Shown: positions 25,360-35,700 of the stretch, piece by piece
How positions within the stretch are numbered: the stretch's first letter is position 1
Layout of the letters: the number at the start of each line of letters is the position of its first letter
Source of the DNA: Chryseosolibacter histidinae
Lineage (GTDB): Bacteria > Bacteroidota > Bacteroidia > Cytophagales > Cyclobacteriaceae
Direction of reading: 5' to 3'
Assembly: GCF_018598225.1 (NCBI RefSeq)
Contig: NZ_JAHESF010000001.1
Location: 124,001-188,000, forward strand
DNA: 64,000 nt
Translations under genes and position numbers: made by a program
The notes under the pieces: model-generated
Told to the model about the DNA's origin: nothing
Databases searched by the model: none
The model's input: the letters and a program-made list of their open reading frames with translations, nothing else

Positions 25360-26625
25360 CTACCTTATGGGCTCAACCTCGTTCGGAGTCTCCACAAGGC
25401 TGGCTTTCGTTAGCTGTTTCTGTTTTACCATTTTGTCGATGAGATATAACATAGCGATGGTAACAACGGTAGCACCTGCAACCACATACCCCAGGATGTC
25501 ATAGTTCCTGATGCGCCCATCTTCGGACTGAAAAACGATGGCGCCGGCGATCAGCGAAGCGATACCACCCGATATCATGTTCACGGCGGAGTTGATGCTC
25601 ATGAAAGCACCACGGTCGAGGGCCTCCGGAACAGCGGTGATCAAAGCGGAGGAGGAGACCATACGCCCGGCGTAGCTGGTGAACATGAACGCGCTGAAAA
25701 CGGTCACTACCGCTACGGGTGTGATGCCAAGGTTACAATAGATCACCGTGGAAACGATCAGCACAACGGAGCAGATACAGAACACAACGTACTTTCCCAC
25801 GATGTCTGACAGCACACCGATGAGCGGCGCGGCACACATGGAGCAGACACCCGTAATGAAATACAGTTGAGGAAGATCACTCATCGAAATACCGTTATTC
25901 TGTACGGCGAATACGCTGCCAAAGGGCATCAGCATAAAACCTCCGGTGGCCAGTAGCAGGGTGGTGGCGAAAGCCTTGGCATACGAAGGGTTGGAGATGG
26001 TTCGGGCGAGATGTTCTGCCGGATTCCGTAGGGTACTGTTTGCCAGGTGCGCGTTCACCGGCTTCATGAAAACAATGATGAGAAGCAGCACAAAGACACA
26101 CAATCCTGCGATCAGGAGGAAGGGAATGTGCCATCCAAAGAAGGAAGCCAGGTAAAGTCCCGCGGGCAGCCCCAGCACCGATGCGCCGGCGAACGCCATC
26201 TGCAGAAAACCCATCACGCTGCCGCGAATTTGAATGACAAACAGGTCGGTAACAATGGCATAGATCACGGACCCGATCACGCCACCAAAGATGCCCGTAA
26301 TAATGCGTGCGGCGAGCAGAAATGTGTAATCGGTGGCAATGCCGCAAAGGGCCGTTCCGATAATGAATCCCGTGTAGAAGAAAAGCAACAGTTTCTTACG
26401 GTCGAACTTATCCGCAAAGCCGGCGGAAAACAGTCCTGAGATGCCCGCGCTCCAGGCATAGGCAGAGACCAGGATGCCAAATTGAGCTGCGGTAATGTCG
26501 AACTCCTCTAAAAGCATGGCGCCCAGAGGCGACAATACCATAAAATCGAGAATGACCGTAAACTGAAGGAATATGAGTACGACAACAATAAAGATCCCGT
26601 ACGGGGTGATGAGGGGCTTATTCAT
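25360..26625 (-). CDS. MFS transporter
   Basis: 421 residues with twelve predicted helices. The loop 2-3 motif appears as GFADKFDRKKLLLFFYTGF and there is a charged central loop near residue 205, as in drug:H+ antiporters of the AraJ/arabinose-efflux type. Family knowledge suggests export of a small molecule; the substrate is not readable. The ATG at 26625 is preferred to a GTG six bases upstream. A TAATTTTG promoter-like element lies 26 bases upstream. No operon partner. Confidence 0.85.
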   Translation of the reverse strand: MNKPLITPYGIFIVVVLIFLQFTVILDFMVLSPLGAMLLEEFDITAAQFGILVSAYAWSAGISGLFSAGFADKFDRKKLLLFFYTGFIIGTALCGIATDYTFLLAARIITGIFGGVIGSVIYAIVTDLFVIQIRGSVMGFLQMAFAGASVLGLPAGLYLASFFGWHIPFLLIAGLCVFVLLLIIVFMKPVNAHLANSTLRNPAEHLARTISNPSYAKAFATTLLLATGGFMLMPFGSVFAVQNNGISMSDLPQLYFITGVCSMCAAPLIGVLSDIVGKYVVFCICSVVLIVSTVIYCNLGITPVAVVTVFSAFMFTSYAGRMVSSSALITAVPEALDRGAFMSINSAVNMISGGIASLIAGAIVFQSEDGRIRNYDILGYVVAGATVVTIAMLYLIDKMVKQKQLTKASLVETPNEVEPIR

Positions 26626-26650
26626 GGGCACTTGAGCAATTGTGTACTGC

Positions 26651-26658
26651 CAAAATTA
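26651..26658 (-). promoter_or_regulatory. Candidate Bacteroidota -7 element for the MFS gene
   Basis: TAATTTTG on the minus strand matches TAnnTTTG and lies 26 bases upstream of the start codon. No clear -33 TTG is present. Confidence 0.4.
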
Positions 26659-26793
26659 GAATAATCCCGTTTGCTTCAGCACGGCGCCGGCATTTATTGT
26701 TGCCAGGGATGGGCCTTTGCCGGGAGAATCTTTGGCGAAAGTCTGTAACTTTTTTATCGCGGCGAAGTACTATATTAGTATAATCACATCCCT

Positions 26794-27489
26794 ATGAACC
26801 AATTTAGCCGCATTTCATCCGTTTTGTTGATCGTTTGCCTGACGTCAACACTGGCGTTCCCACAGCAAAGCGATCCCAAGCCCGCACCCAAAGGAAAGAA
26901 TCAGCCGGAACCGGCAAAAGAAGAAGCCAAATCAGAAGAGGAGTCTGATAAAGAGGCCTGGTTGGCCAAATGGAGGCGTGCCACCGGCGAGGATCGTGAT
27001 TGGGATTCTGACGTGCGCGTGGATATCGACCCCGATCTGGAAATAGTTGTTGAAGAAACAATGCAATCGCTCTCGAGGACACTTGGAAACCTGGAGATTG
27101 ACATGGAAGCCCTGCAGATGGACCTCGCGGACATAGACGTTGATATCGATCCCATCGAGATAGAGATCCCTGACATAGACATCGATATCGACCCGATTGA
27201 CATCGAGATCCCCGAGATAGATATCGACATAGATCCCATTGAGATAGAGATTGACGATATCGAGATTGATGACATAGACGTTGATGTAGACGTCGACGTG
27301 GATGACGACGATGACGTATCATTCAGACATCGCTGGAACAGGGACGACGATAACGACTCCGACCATCGCGACGATAAGGACGAATGGAAGGAGAAGGATA
27401 AGATCAAGAACAAGGATAAAGAAGAAAAAGAGAAGGACAAATCAGACAAGGCTGACGACAAGTCCAAAGGTCTTAAGAAGCTGAATTGA
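26794..27489 (+). CDS. Exported protein with alternating Asp/Ile 14-residue repeats
   Basis: 231 residues, family not recognised. A Sec signal peptide (residues 1-23) leads to a Lys/Glu/Pro-rich segment (25-60) and then a stretch (113-175) in which acidic and branched hydrophobic residues alternate strictly. Three 14-residue repeats can be aligned at 113-126, 127-140 and 141-154, with consensus (D/E)IDIDIDPIEIEIP, followed by a D/V run and poly-Asp. The tail (from 185) is Lys/Asp/Glu-rich. Strict alternation implies beta strands with one acidic and one greasy face, suggesting calcium-dependent or self-assembling structure; that is inference. It is convergent with an ECF sigma gene. Confidence 0.8.
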   Translation: MNQFSRISSVLLIVCLTSTLAFPQQSDPKPAPKGKNQPEPAKEEAKSEEESDKEAWLAKWRRATGEDRDWDSDVRVDIDPDLEIVVEETMQSLSRTLGNLEIDMEALQMDLADIDVDIDPIEIEIPDIDIDIDPIDIEIPEIDIDIDPIEIEIDDIEIDDIDVDVDVDVDDDDDVSFRHRWNRDDDNDSDHRDDKDEWKEKDKIKNKDKEEKEKDKSDKADDKSKGLKKLN

Positions 27490-27713
27490 ATTAGTCCACA
27501 CTGTTTTTTTGATCTGTCATTCATCAGAGCGGCACATGGTGTGCAGGCATGTGGGAGCGAGGAATCTCCTTGAAGCAAAGTGCACTTCACAAGGCGCTCA
27601 TTCGAAATAAGTTGGCAGTAATCATCAAGCGATCCTTCGCTCACACATTCCCCGCTTATGCATCGCTCAGGATACCGGTTTTCGAGGCCGCTGTGGACTA
27701 TCGACCGTGACTA
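27490..27713. repeat. GTGGACT-type inverted-repeat element with GGATCCTTCGC-like core (B4/C3)
   Basis: TTAGTCCACACTG at the left (27490-27502) is the inverse of CTGTGGACTATCGACC at the right (27691-27706). The core resembles the 11190 and 47085 elements (GATCCTTCGCTCACAC, CATCGCTCAGGAT). It fills the gap between two convergent genes. Confidence 0.7.
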
Positions 27714-28385
27714 TTAAATCTTTCTCATCACATTATTCACCAGCGCATCGCACCGGGCGCTGCCAAATTCAAAAATTTCCGGATCGGAAGAAAGCCGCAG
27801 CAAGGTCTCCTTCATGAGATTTTTAGCGCGGTGCAACCGTACTTTGACGTTGCTCTCCTGGATGCCGATGCATTCACAGAGCTCGTGCGTCTCCATGCCC
27901 TGGATCTCCTTTAACACATAGATCACACGATACTTTTCCGGAAGCTCGTCAATGGCGCGTTCGATCAGGTTTTTCACTTCTTTTCCGATCGTGATCTTTT
28001 CGGGGTTTACGTTCCTGGAGTCGGGTAGTTGAATCAGCTCTTTGTTCATGGGATCAGCGTCTCCTTCGTGTAGCCTTTTTATCCTCGTATCCTTTTTGAT
28101 CCGTTGCAGCGCTTCGTTGATGCCGATCCTGATCAGCCATGTAGAGAAGCTCGAATCACCCCGGAATTGGTCCAGCCGGTTGTAAGCTTTCAGGTAAGTA
28201 TCCTGCATAGCATCTTCAATATCGTCGGGGTTACGGAGATAACTTCTGATCACCCGGTACAATTTCTGGTTGTAGCGTCTGAGCAGCAATTCAAAAAGCT
28301 CTTTTTCACCCGCAATGATCCGCGCCACGACAACAGGGTCGTGCAGCTTCTGGATCGCCGGTTCATTCAGTTTAATGGCGTACAT
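27714..28385 (-). CDS. ECF RNA polymerase sigma factor
   Basis: 223 residues. Region 2 (about 38-105) contains RSYLRNPDDIEDAMQDTYLKAY and FSTWLIRIGINEALQ; region 4 (about 145-195) contains ELPEKYRVIYVLKEIQGMETHELCECIG. The tail EFGSARCDALVNNVM is a form I know from Bacteroidota ECF factors. No anti-sigma gene is adjacent: downstream is a convergent gene, and upstream is the divergent DoxX-like gene, which carries the same promoter-like motif (TTTTGTAAC-N13-TGTmATC) as the sigma gene itself. It probably controls itself and that membrane protein. Confidence 0.9.
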   Translation of the reverse strand: MYAIKLNEPAIQKLHDPVVVARIIAGEKELFELLLRRYNQKLYRVIRSYLRNPDDIEDAMQDTYLKAYNRLDQFRGDSSFSTWLIRIGINEALQRIKKDTRIKRLHEGDADPMNKELIQLPDSRNVNPEKITIGKEVKNLIERAIDELPEKYRVIYVLKEIQGMETHELCECIGIQESNVKVRLHRAKNLMKETLLRLSSDPEIFEFGSARCDALVNNVMRKI

Positions 28386-28394
28386 AATGGATTA

Positions 28395-28423
28395 GATGAC
28401 AGGTGCCTGATTTAGTTACAAAA
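28395..28423 (-). promoter_or_regulatory. Candidate autoregulatory ECF promoter
   Basis: On the minus strand TTTTGTAAC (28415-28423), 13 bases, then TGTCATC (28395-28401), 9 bases before the sigma start codon. The same pair with the same 13-base spacer lies upstream of the divergent DoxX-like gene. The leader would be nearly absent, so the true start codon or role should be treated with caution. Confidence 0.5.
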
Positions 28424-28436
28424 GAACGCCTTAAAA

Positions 28437-28712
28437 AATTCAAAATGCAGAACGCAAAGACCCGCGGAGGTACGTTCTTCTTTTGAAACCCGTTTTCCTG
28501 AGTGATGCTCGTGCGCTGGCCTGTGTGAGCGAAGGATCCCCAGGTCGCTTACTGCGTACTTAATTCGAGCGCATGGCAATTTTGAAGGCGCGTTGCCAAA
28601 CGGGGATCCTTCATTCGCGCATGCAACGCTCAAGCCCCCATTCAGGATGACGGCGAAAACGAAACACCTCGCGCTCTTTGCGTGAACCTGCATTTCTGCA
28701 TTTTGCATTTTT
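28437..28712. repeat. Nested palindromic element: AATGCAGAACGC arms around the GGATCCTTCGC core (D/C4)
   Basis: This fills most of the 383-base divergent spacer. The outer arms AAAATGCAGAACGCAAAGAC (28441-28460) and the inverse near 28678-28710 enclose an inverted-orientation copy of the C element (GCGAAGGATCCCC near 28519, CGCTCAAGCCCC and ATTCAGGATGACGG near 28650). Its reverse complement aligns with 47085-47250 over the full core. Confidence 0.8.
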
Positions 28713-28716
28713 TTTT

Positions 28717-28741
28717 GTAACCCAACTGACGTTTTGTAATC
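28717..28741 (+). promoter_or_regulatory. Candidate ECF promoter for the DoxX-like gene
   Basis: GTAAC (28717-28721) within TTTTGTAACCCAAC, 13 bases, then TGTAATC (28735-28741), 27 bases before the start codon. TTTTGTAAYCCAAC itself is directly repeated at 28713 and 28732. The motif pair matches that upstream of the neighbouring ECF gene. Confidence 0.5.
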
Positions 28742-28768
28742 CAACCCCAAACATTAAACAAAATTACC

Positions 28769-29176
28769 ATGATCACATCAGCTATTTCAGCGGGGGCAAA
28801 ACATTCTGAGATCTCCCGGTTGCACTTGATCTTAAAACTTACTTATGGCCTGGTGCCGGTGGTTGCGGGGTTGGACAAGTTCACCAATTTATTGACCGAT
28901 TGGAGCAAGTACCTGAATCCGGATCTGCTCCAGGTACTGCCTTTTGACGCTTCAACTTTTATGATGATCGTCGGCGTGATCGAAATCGCCGCTGGCATCC
29001 TGGTGCTATGGAAAACGGAGCTAGGCGCTTATGTAGTGGCTGCCTGGCTGATCTGTATCGCCCTCACCCTGATCCTTTCATTCAATTACCTCGACGTTGC
29101 CGTAAGAGATATCGTGATGGCCATCGGTGCCTTTATACTGGCACGCCTTTCACACGCAACGCAGGAAGGTGTGTAA
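28769..29176 (+). CDS. DoxX-like small membrane protein
   Basis: 135 residues with four predicted helices: LKLTYGLVPVVAGLDKF, MMIVGVIEIAAGILVLW, VVAAWLICIALTLILSF and IVMAIGAFILARLSHA. The pattern fits the DoxX/DoxD-like superfamily of inner-membrane proteins, some of which take part in quinone or oxidant-linked processes; no catalytic motif allows more. It is divergent from an ECF sigma gene and carries a promoter-like motif shared with it, so it is likely part of that regulon. A REP-like hairpin begins 8 bases after the stop. Confidence 0.75.
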   Translation: MITSAISAGAKHSEISRLHLILKLTYGLVPVVAGLDKFTNLLTDWSKYLNPDLLQVLPFDASTFMMIVGVIEIAAGILVLWKTELGAYVVAAWLICIALTLILSFNYLDVAVRDIVMAIGAFILARLSHATQEGV

Positions 29177-29183
29177 AGAATAC

Positions 29184-29248
29184 CCGTAGGGGTGACATGT
29201 TTGACGGTGCGCCGAAACTTCATAACGCGTAATATGTCATCCCTACGG
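29184..29248. repeat. CCGTAGGGGTGACAT palindromic element
   Basis: CCGTAGGGGTGACAT (29184-29198) pairs with ATGTCATCCCTACGG (29234-29248) with one G-T wobble. It lies just past the DoxX-like gene and may double as a terminator. Confidence 0.65.
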
Positions 29249-29287
29249 ACTTTGGTTATACAATTTCTCCTGGCTACTGGCTTCTTT

Positions 29288-30838
29288 TCATCTCCCCATC
29301 TCCTGCAGTAACAACTGCGCAGGCTCGTGTGCCGGATCGAGCGCCAGCGTCTTTTGAAGGTACTGCCATGCGCGGTCATCTTCTCTCAATTGATAATGAC
29401 AGGCCGCAAGATTAAAGAAGAGCGGCGCTGCCACATCCGGATAGTTTTTCATGGACTTACCAAAGTAAAAGATGGCGTCTTTGTAATAACTGATCTCATA
29501 ACATATGATGCCAAGGTCGAAAGCAAGATCCTGCGATTCGCCAATGAAGTAATATCCCTTCCAGATCTGCGCTGCCATGGCGCGGACTGCTGCCTTTTCA
29601 TCTTCACTGGCTTGAGGAAGCAGTGTGATCAGATGAGCGGTGCACTGTTTGAAAAAGCGCGCATCGTAGTGACTCAGACGGAAGTGCGCCAGCAGGTGTG
29701 CAATGCTCATGGTGTCGATGAATTTTTCGAAGTGTTTCTTCAGCGTGAAAAAATCATCAGGACCAAGATCCGATACGGAACGCTGGTAGGCTGACCGTGT
29801 TTCGGAATATTTTTCCGCATCCTCCAGAGAGAGCAGGCATGCCACATTGATGCCCGTATAGCCGTGTGGAGGAAAGAGCGACAGCGCGCCCTGCTGCTCG
29901 TAAAAGAACCGAATGGCGTGGTAGTTCACATTGAGCGAAAAGCTTCCATGGTTCACCGGTTGTGGTGCCGGCATGTTATCAAGGCCTTCAAGCCTGTGCT
30001 GTCCTTTATCGCACGAGAGCAACATGAACCCTTTTGACGAAAACGACCTGAGGCGCTCGAGGCAACGCAAACCGGTGTGCGGGAAAAGCACGTGGCTGGC
30101 CTCGAACTGTTCCTTGTAGCGCGAGAGTATTTTGTTGAATTCCTTTTCCGTGAAATACCCGCTCCGGCATTTTTTGTAAACGTACCGCAGCTGGAGATCA
30201 GGAAGGGTGAAGCTCGTTGTATCTTTCATATTCCCTTCCGCGCACAGGGCAACCTTACAGGAATAGAGCTCGTGGTCTTCCACATAGAACAGCTCCTGGG
30301 GAATAGAATCAAAAAAATAATTGCCGATCAGGATGAGGGGCTGATGGCACGTGCCTGCTTGCAGTGAGACACCTGCGTACAGCAGATGAATTGTATCATC
30401 TGCTGTAGCATCGAACCGTGCAACATCGAGCCATTGTCTTTCAACGAAGGGCTTCAGCCGGTCATGCTGCATCCAGAAGTCTACATTCTTTTGCGCCAGG
30501 TCTGTGAGCACATACCGGAAGTGTGGTACGGTAAAGCCGGCTTCATCACAGCATGTTTCCAGGCAGGTAAGAAAGTGGTAAGCGAAACGGCCTGAGCCGC
30601 CACCCAGCTCTAGAATGTAGAGGGGCTCATCAGATGTTACCTGCTGGCGCGCCACATCCCTTAAAAATGCAAACACAATTTCCGCATAAGCCCGGGCCGT
30701 AAAACGATTGCTGGTGATATAATGCGGCACAACGCCGTCTTTCCAGGCATCAATCCCGGCTTCTTCAAAATAAAGGCGCTGGTATTCCCACAGTCGCGAC
30801 CGGGAAAAGGGTTTGTATGGATCAACGATTCGGAGCAT
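29288..30838 (-). CDS. SAM-dependent methyltransferase (MidA-like) with C-terminal TPR region
   Basis: 516 residues. Residues about 70-85 hold the SAM-binding motif ILELGGGSGRFAYHF, and LILIGNYFFDSIPQELFYVE near residue 170 corresponds to the GN-DA-P motif of the MidA/NDUFAF7 superfamily of protein-arginine-type methyltransferases. From about residue 400 on there are helical repeats of TPR type (ICYEISYYKDAIFYFGKSM, FFNLAACHYQLREDDRAWQYLQKTLALDPAHEPA). The methyl acceptor is unknown; the TPR part suggests a protein partner. No operon partner: an aldo-keto reductase gene lies 100 bases upstream on the same strand. Confidence 0.75.
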   Translation of the reverse strand: MLRIVDPYKPFSRSRLWEYQRLYFEEAGIDAWKDGVVPHYITSNRFTARAYAEIVFAFLRDVARQQVTSDEPLYILELGGGSGRFAYHFLTCLETCCDEAGFTVPHFRYVLTDLAQKNVDFWMQHDRLKPFVERQWLDVARFDATADDTIHLLYAGVSLQAGTCHQPLILIGNYFFDSIPQELFYVEDHELYSCKVALCAEGNMKDTTSFTLPDLQLRYVYKKCRSGYFTEKEFNKILSRYKEQFEASHVLFPHTGLRCLERLRSFSSKGFMLLSCDKGQHRLEGLDNMPAPQPVNHGSFSLNVNYHAIRFFYEQQGALSLFPPHGYTGINVACLLSLEDAEKYSETRSAYQRSVSDLGPDDFFTLKKHFEKFIDTMSIAHLLAHFRLSHYDARFFKQCTAHLITLLPQASEDEKAAVRAMAAQIWKGYYFIGESQDLAFDLGIICYEISYYKDAIFYFGKSMKNYPDVAAPLFFNLAACHYQLREDDRAWQYLQKTLALDPAHEPAQLLLQEMGR

Positions 30839-30938
30839 GCCGGAGAGTTAATGGAATAAATTAACATGCCCGGGAAGCAGGTCATAATGATCTGTTTGAA
30901 AGGTGCGGCCCGTTGAGTGAATGCAGGCGGTTTATGAG

Positions 30939-32762
<1,824 letters not shown>

Positions 32763-35700
32763 ATGCGTAGATTAATCCTCGGCATCGGTATGATCATGGC
32801 CGTATGCCAGAGTCATGTAAGCTTGTACGCGCAGGGCAGTCAAGCCTCGGATGGCGGTACATTTTCGTTGAACACCCGCAACATCAGCGCGCTACAGAAC
32901 AGTGTGAACCTGGTGAGCGGGCAGGTAGCGTTTCCCCTTACCGTTGCATCCCTTACGGGGAAGAACGGGCCTGATGTAACCGTAACGTTTCAGTACAATT
33001 CGGCGCCGGTGGGCCAGCAGGCGAAGCTTAAGAACCTGTTTGCGCCCACTGGGATCCTCGGAATGGGCTGGACGATCAGCCAACCCCGCATTGTTTCTGA
33101 TCACAAACAAACCGGCACCCGGCACGATGACACTTTTTACCTGATCGAAGGGGAGGTCTCCAATCCGCTGATCTGTATCTCGCACACCGCCTCCCTTAGC
33201 AAGTATGTGCTGAAGAACTTTTCACCGTGGACCATCGAATATTACCCCGCTGATGAGAAGTGGTTGGTAAAACATGAAGACGGTTCTGTTTATGCTTACG
33301 GCGATAAGAACACAACACAGAACGCCGTACAATGGGCGGTGAAATGGGGGAACTGGGTCGGCAATAGCACGCAGCCCCAGAACCAGGAGCAAATGGCATT
33401 TGTATGGAACCTGTCGTCCATTACCAATATGTATGGCGACCAGGTGCTGTTCCAATACGAACACGTAGATGAATATGTGGCTAACGGAACGCCATCAAGC
33501 ACCGAGAAGCAGCATACCAAAGCTTCGTACATGAAGAAGATCACCAACGCCACGGGACAATTCGTGGAGTTTGAATATGCGGAAAAGACCTCCCAGGAAT
33601 TCAAAGACCCGCATACGGAGCGGTCGGAGCCCGATGGCTACCAGGAGAAGTTTGAAACCCGATACCTCACCAAGCTCAACACTAAAACGAAGGACGGCGC
33701 GCTGATCTATTCCGTGGAATGCACTTATGATTTCGTGGGGGAAGATGACGCCGTAAAACGTGTGCTTACGAAAGTGCAGAAGCGATTTCCCGGAAATGAC
33801 ACCCAGCCTGCTACCGTGTTCGACTATTTTGTGGATGGCGCCTCAAAAGGTTATCTGAAGAGTGTGCACAACTCGTTGGGTGCCCACATCGACTACTATT
33901 ATGAGACGATCACCATCGCGGATTCAGACCGGTCGCTGGGCATCGTTGCCCCTTCAGGATTCGGACAACCCAAAATATATGCAGATAACGACTACGTTGT
34001 GATCACCTGGCGAAAATTGAAAGCTGATGGTTCCGTAGACAGCGGCAGACAACCCGTGAAGATCTTCGCCTATTACTGGGATGGCCGGTGGATGGGCGAG
34101 GAGCTCTGGCAAACTCCCGCTGTAGCCAACTCGGACTATGATCGTTGCGCGATCTTGCTTTCGCCGCGGCATTTCATTTACCGCATCTATGAATCGCAGT
34201 TCAGTACACAGCAGATGTACATTGCCCGGAAGAAAACGCTCTACACGGGTGCTGGCCAGTGGGCAACGCTTCATTGGCCGCATGGCGCAGGAGGGGGTGA
34301 TCCGAACCTGACGGGAAATATCATGTCAGGCGATAATTATGTGGCGTATTCCATGAGAACCCTCGCGGAGATCCGCACAGCGGTGTGGAAGGACGAGCAG
34401 TGGGTGGAGCACAGGCTCCCGATCTCGGATGGCGGTTCCACGGAGCTGTATGTGGCAGGCGGACTGAATTACATGCTCATCCATAACGACAAAGGTGGTG
34501 CCTTCGATGTGATCCACATGTTTTATCTCGATGAAGAGCGCCAGTGGCGGCAGACCACGCTTCCATCGTCGGTTTCTTTCAGCTCGGATGGCGACAACAA
34601 TTACAGGAACTTCTGGTACGCCTCCAATTCATTCCTGGTTGCTTTGCCCCAATACAACCACGAATATCTTTATAACTGGGATGAGAATTATAGCAACTTC
34701 ACAAAAGTAGATGTCCTGGGTTACTGGCAGGACGACGCCTATGTGTATATAACCAATAACAGCCAGATGGCGATCGCTGAGTCCGGAGGCGGAGGCATCA
34801 GCGCGCGATTTGATGGGGCGAACTGGCTGGTGAAAGGACCGTACAGCAATTACTATTTCCGCCATATCGGAGTCGGCGAAGATTTCTTTGTGCGCGACCG
34901 CGACGCCCGAAGCAATCCCCGGGAAGTTTACCTCTCCACCTTCAATGTAAACACACGGAGCTGGAACGCCGATATTCAGTACATCGATAATCGCAATGGA
35001 TCCCTTAACGGCAATAACGGCATTCTTCTCAAATCCGGTGGAAACCTGATCGGTATGAAAGACGGCTGGATCTACCAGCGCGACACTGATGGAAGCTGGG
35101 ATTATCTCGACAAGATCTACCTGCAGGGTGTCCCTTTTGCGGAGATCGAGTGGGTGTCAGGTTACAGCACCCAGATCACCCCGAACTTCATCGTTTATGA
35201 ATACACGACAACACAATACGGCGGCGCCAGTGGCATCTACATCGCTTACCTGGAGAACAAGCAGATCGTGGGACAGACAAAATACCCTAGCCACACCGTT
35301 AAAAGTTTTCAGGGCAACATCAGTGCTACCACCGTGGGCGCCTTCCTGGGAACCAATGCTGTTGTACTCAAAAGGGTAGTGGACGGAGCGTCTTCCGGAA
35401 ACCTGGATACCCACATTGTGCGCCACGTAACATGGACCGACGGAAACCAGTTGCTTGAGACCTTTTACAACTATGAAAAAGGAAAAGCCCAGCCGGGAGG
35501 CAACATCGCGCATTACAACAAGGTGACCGTTGTTCCGGGAAGCAATAGCCTCACTGTTACACCTTATGGAAAAACGGTTCACTACTTTTACAACGGCCTT
35601 CCGGAAGACCAGCTCCTGGTATCACCATCCTACCACAACCCCGCGCGGGTGCAGCTGCTGACAGGGGCGCCTTACAGGATCGAGACGGTGAACGCTACCG

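Noticed and set aside
26901-27644. Long Ser/Ile/Met-rich frame antisense to the Asp/Ile protein
   Set aside because: It mirrors the GAT/ATC-rich repeat of the plus-strand gene and has no start context or motif; a shadow of low-complexity DNA.
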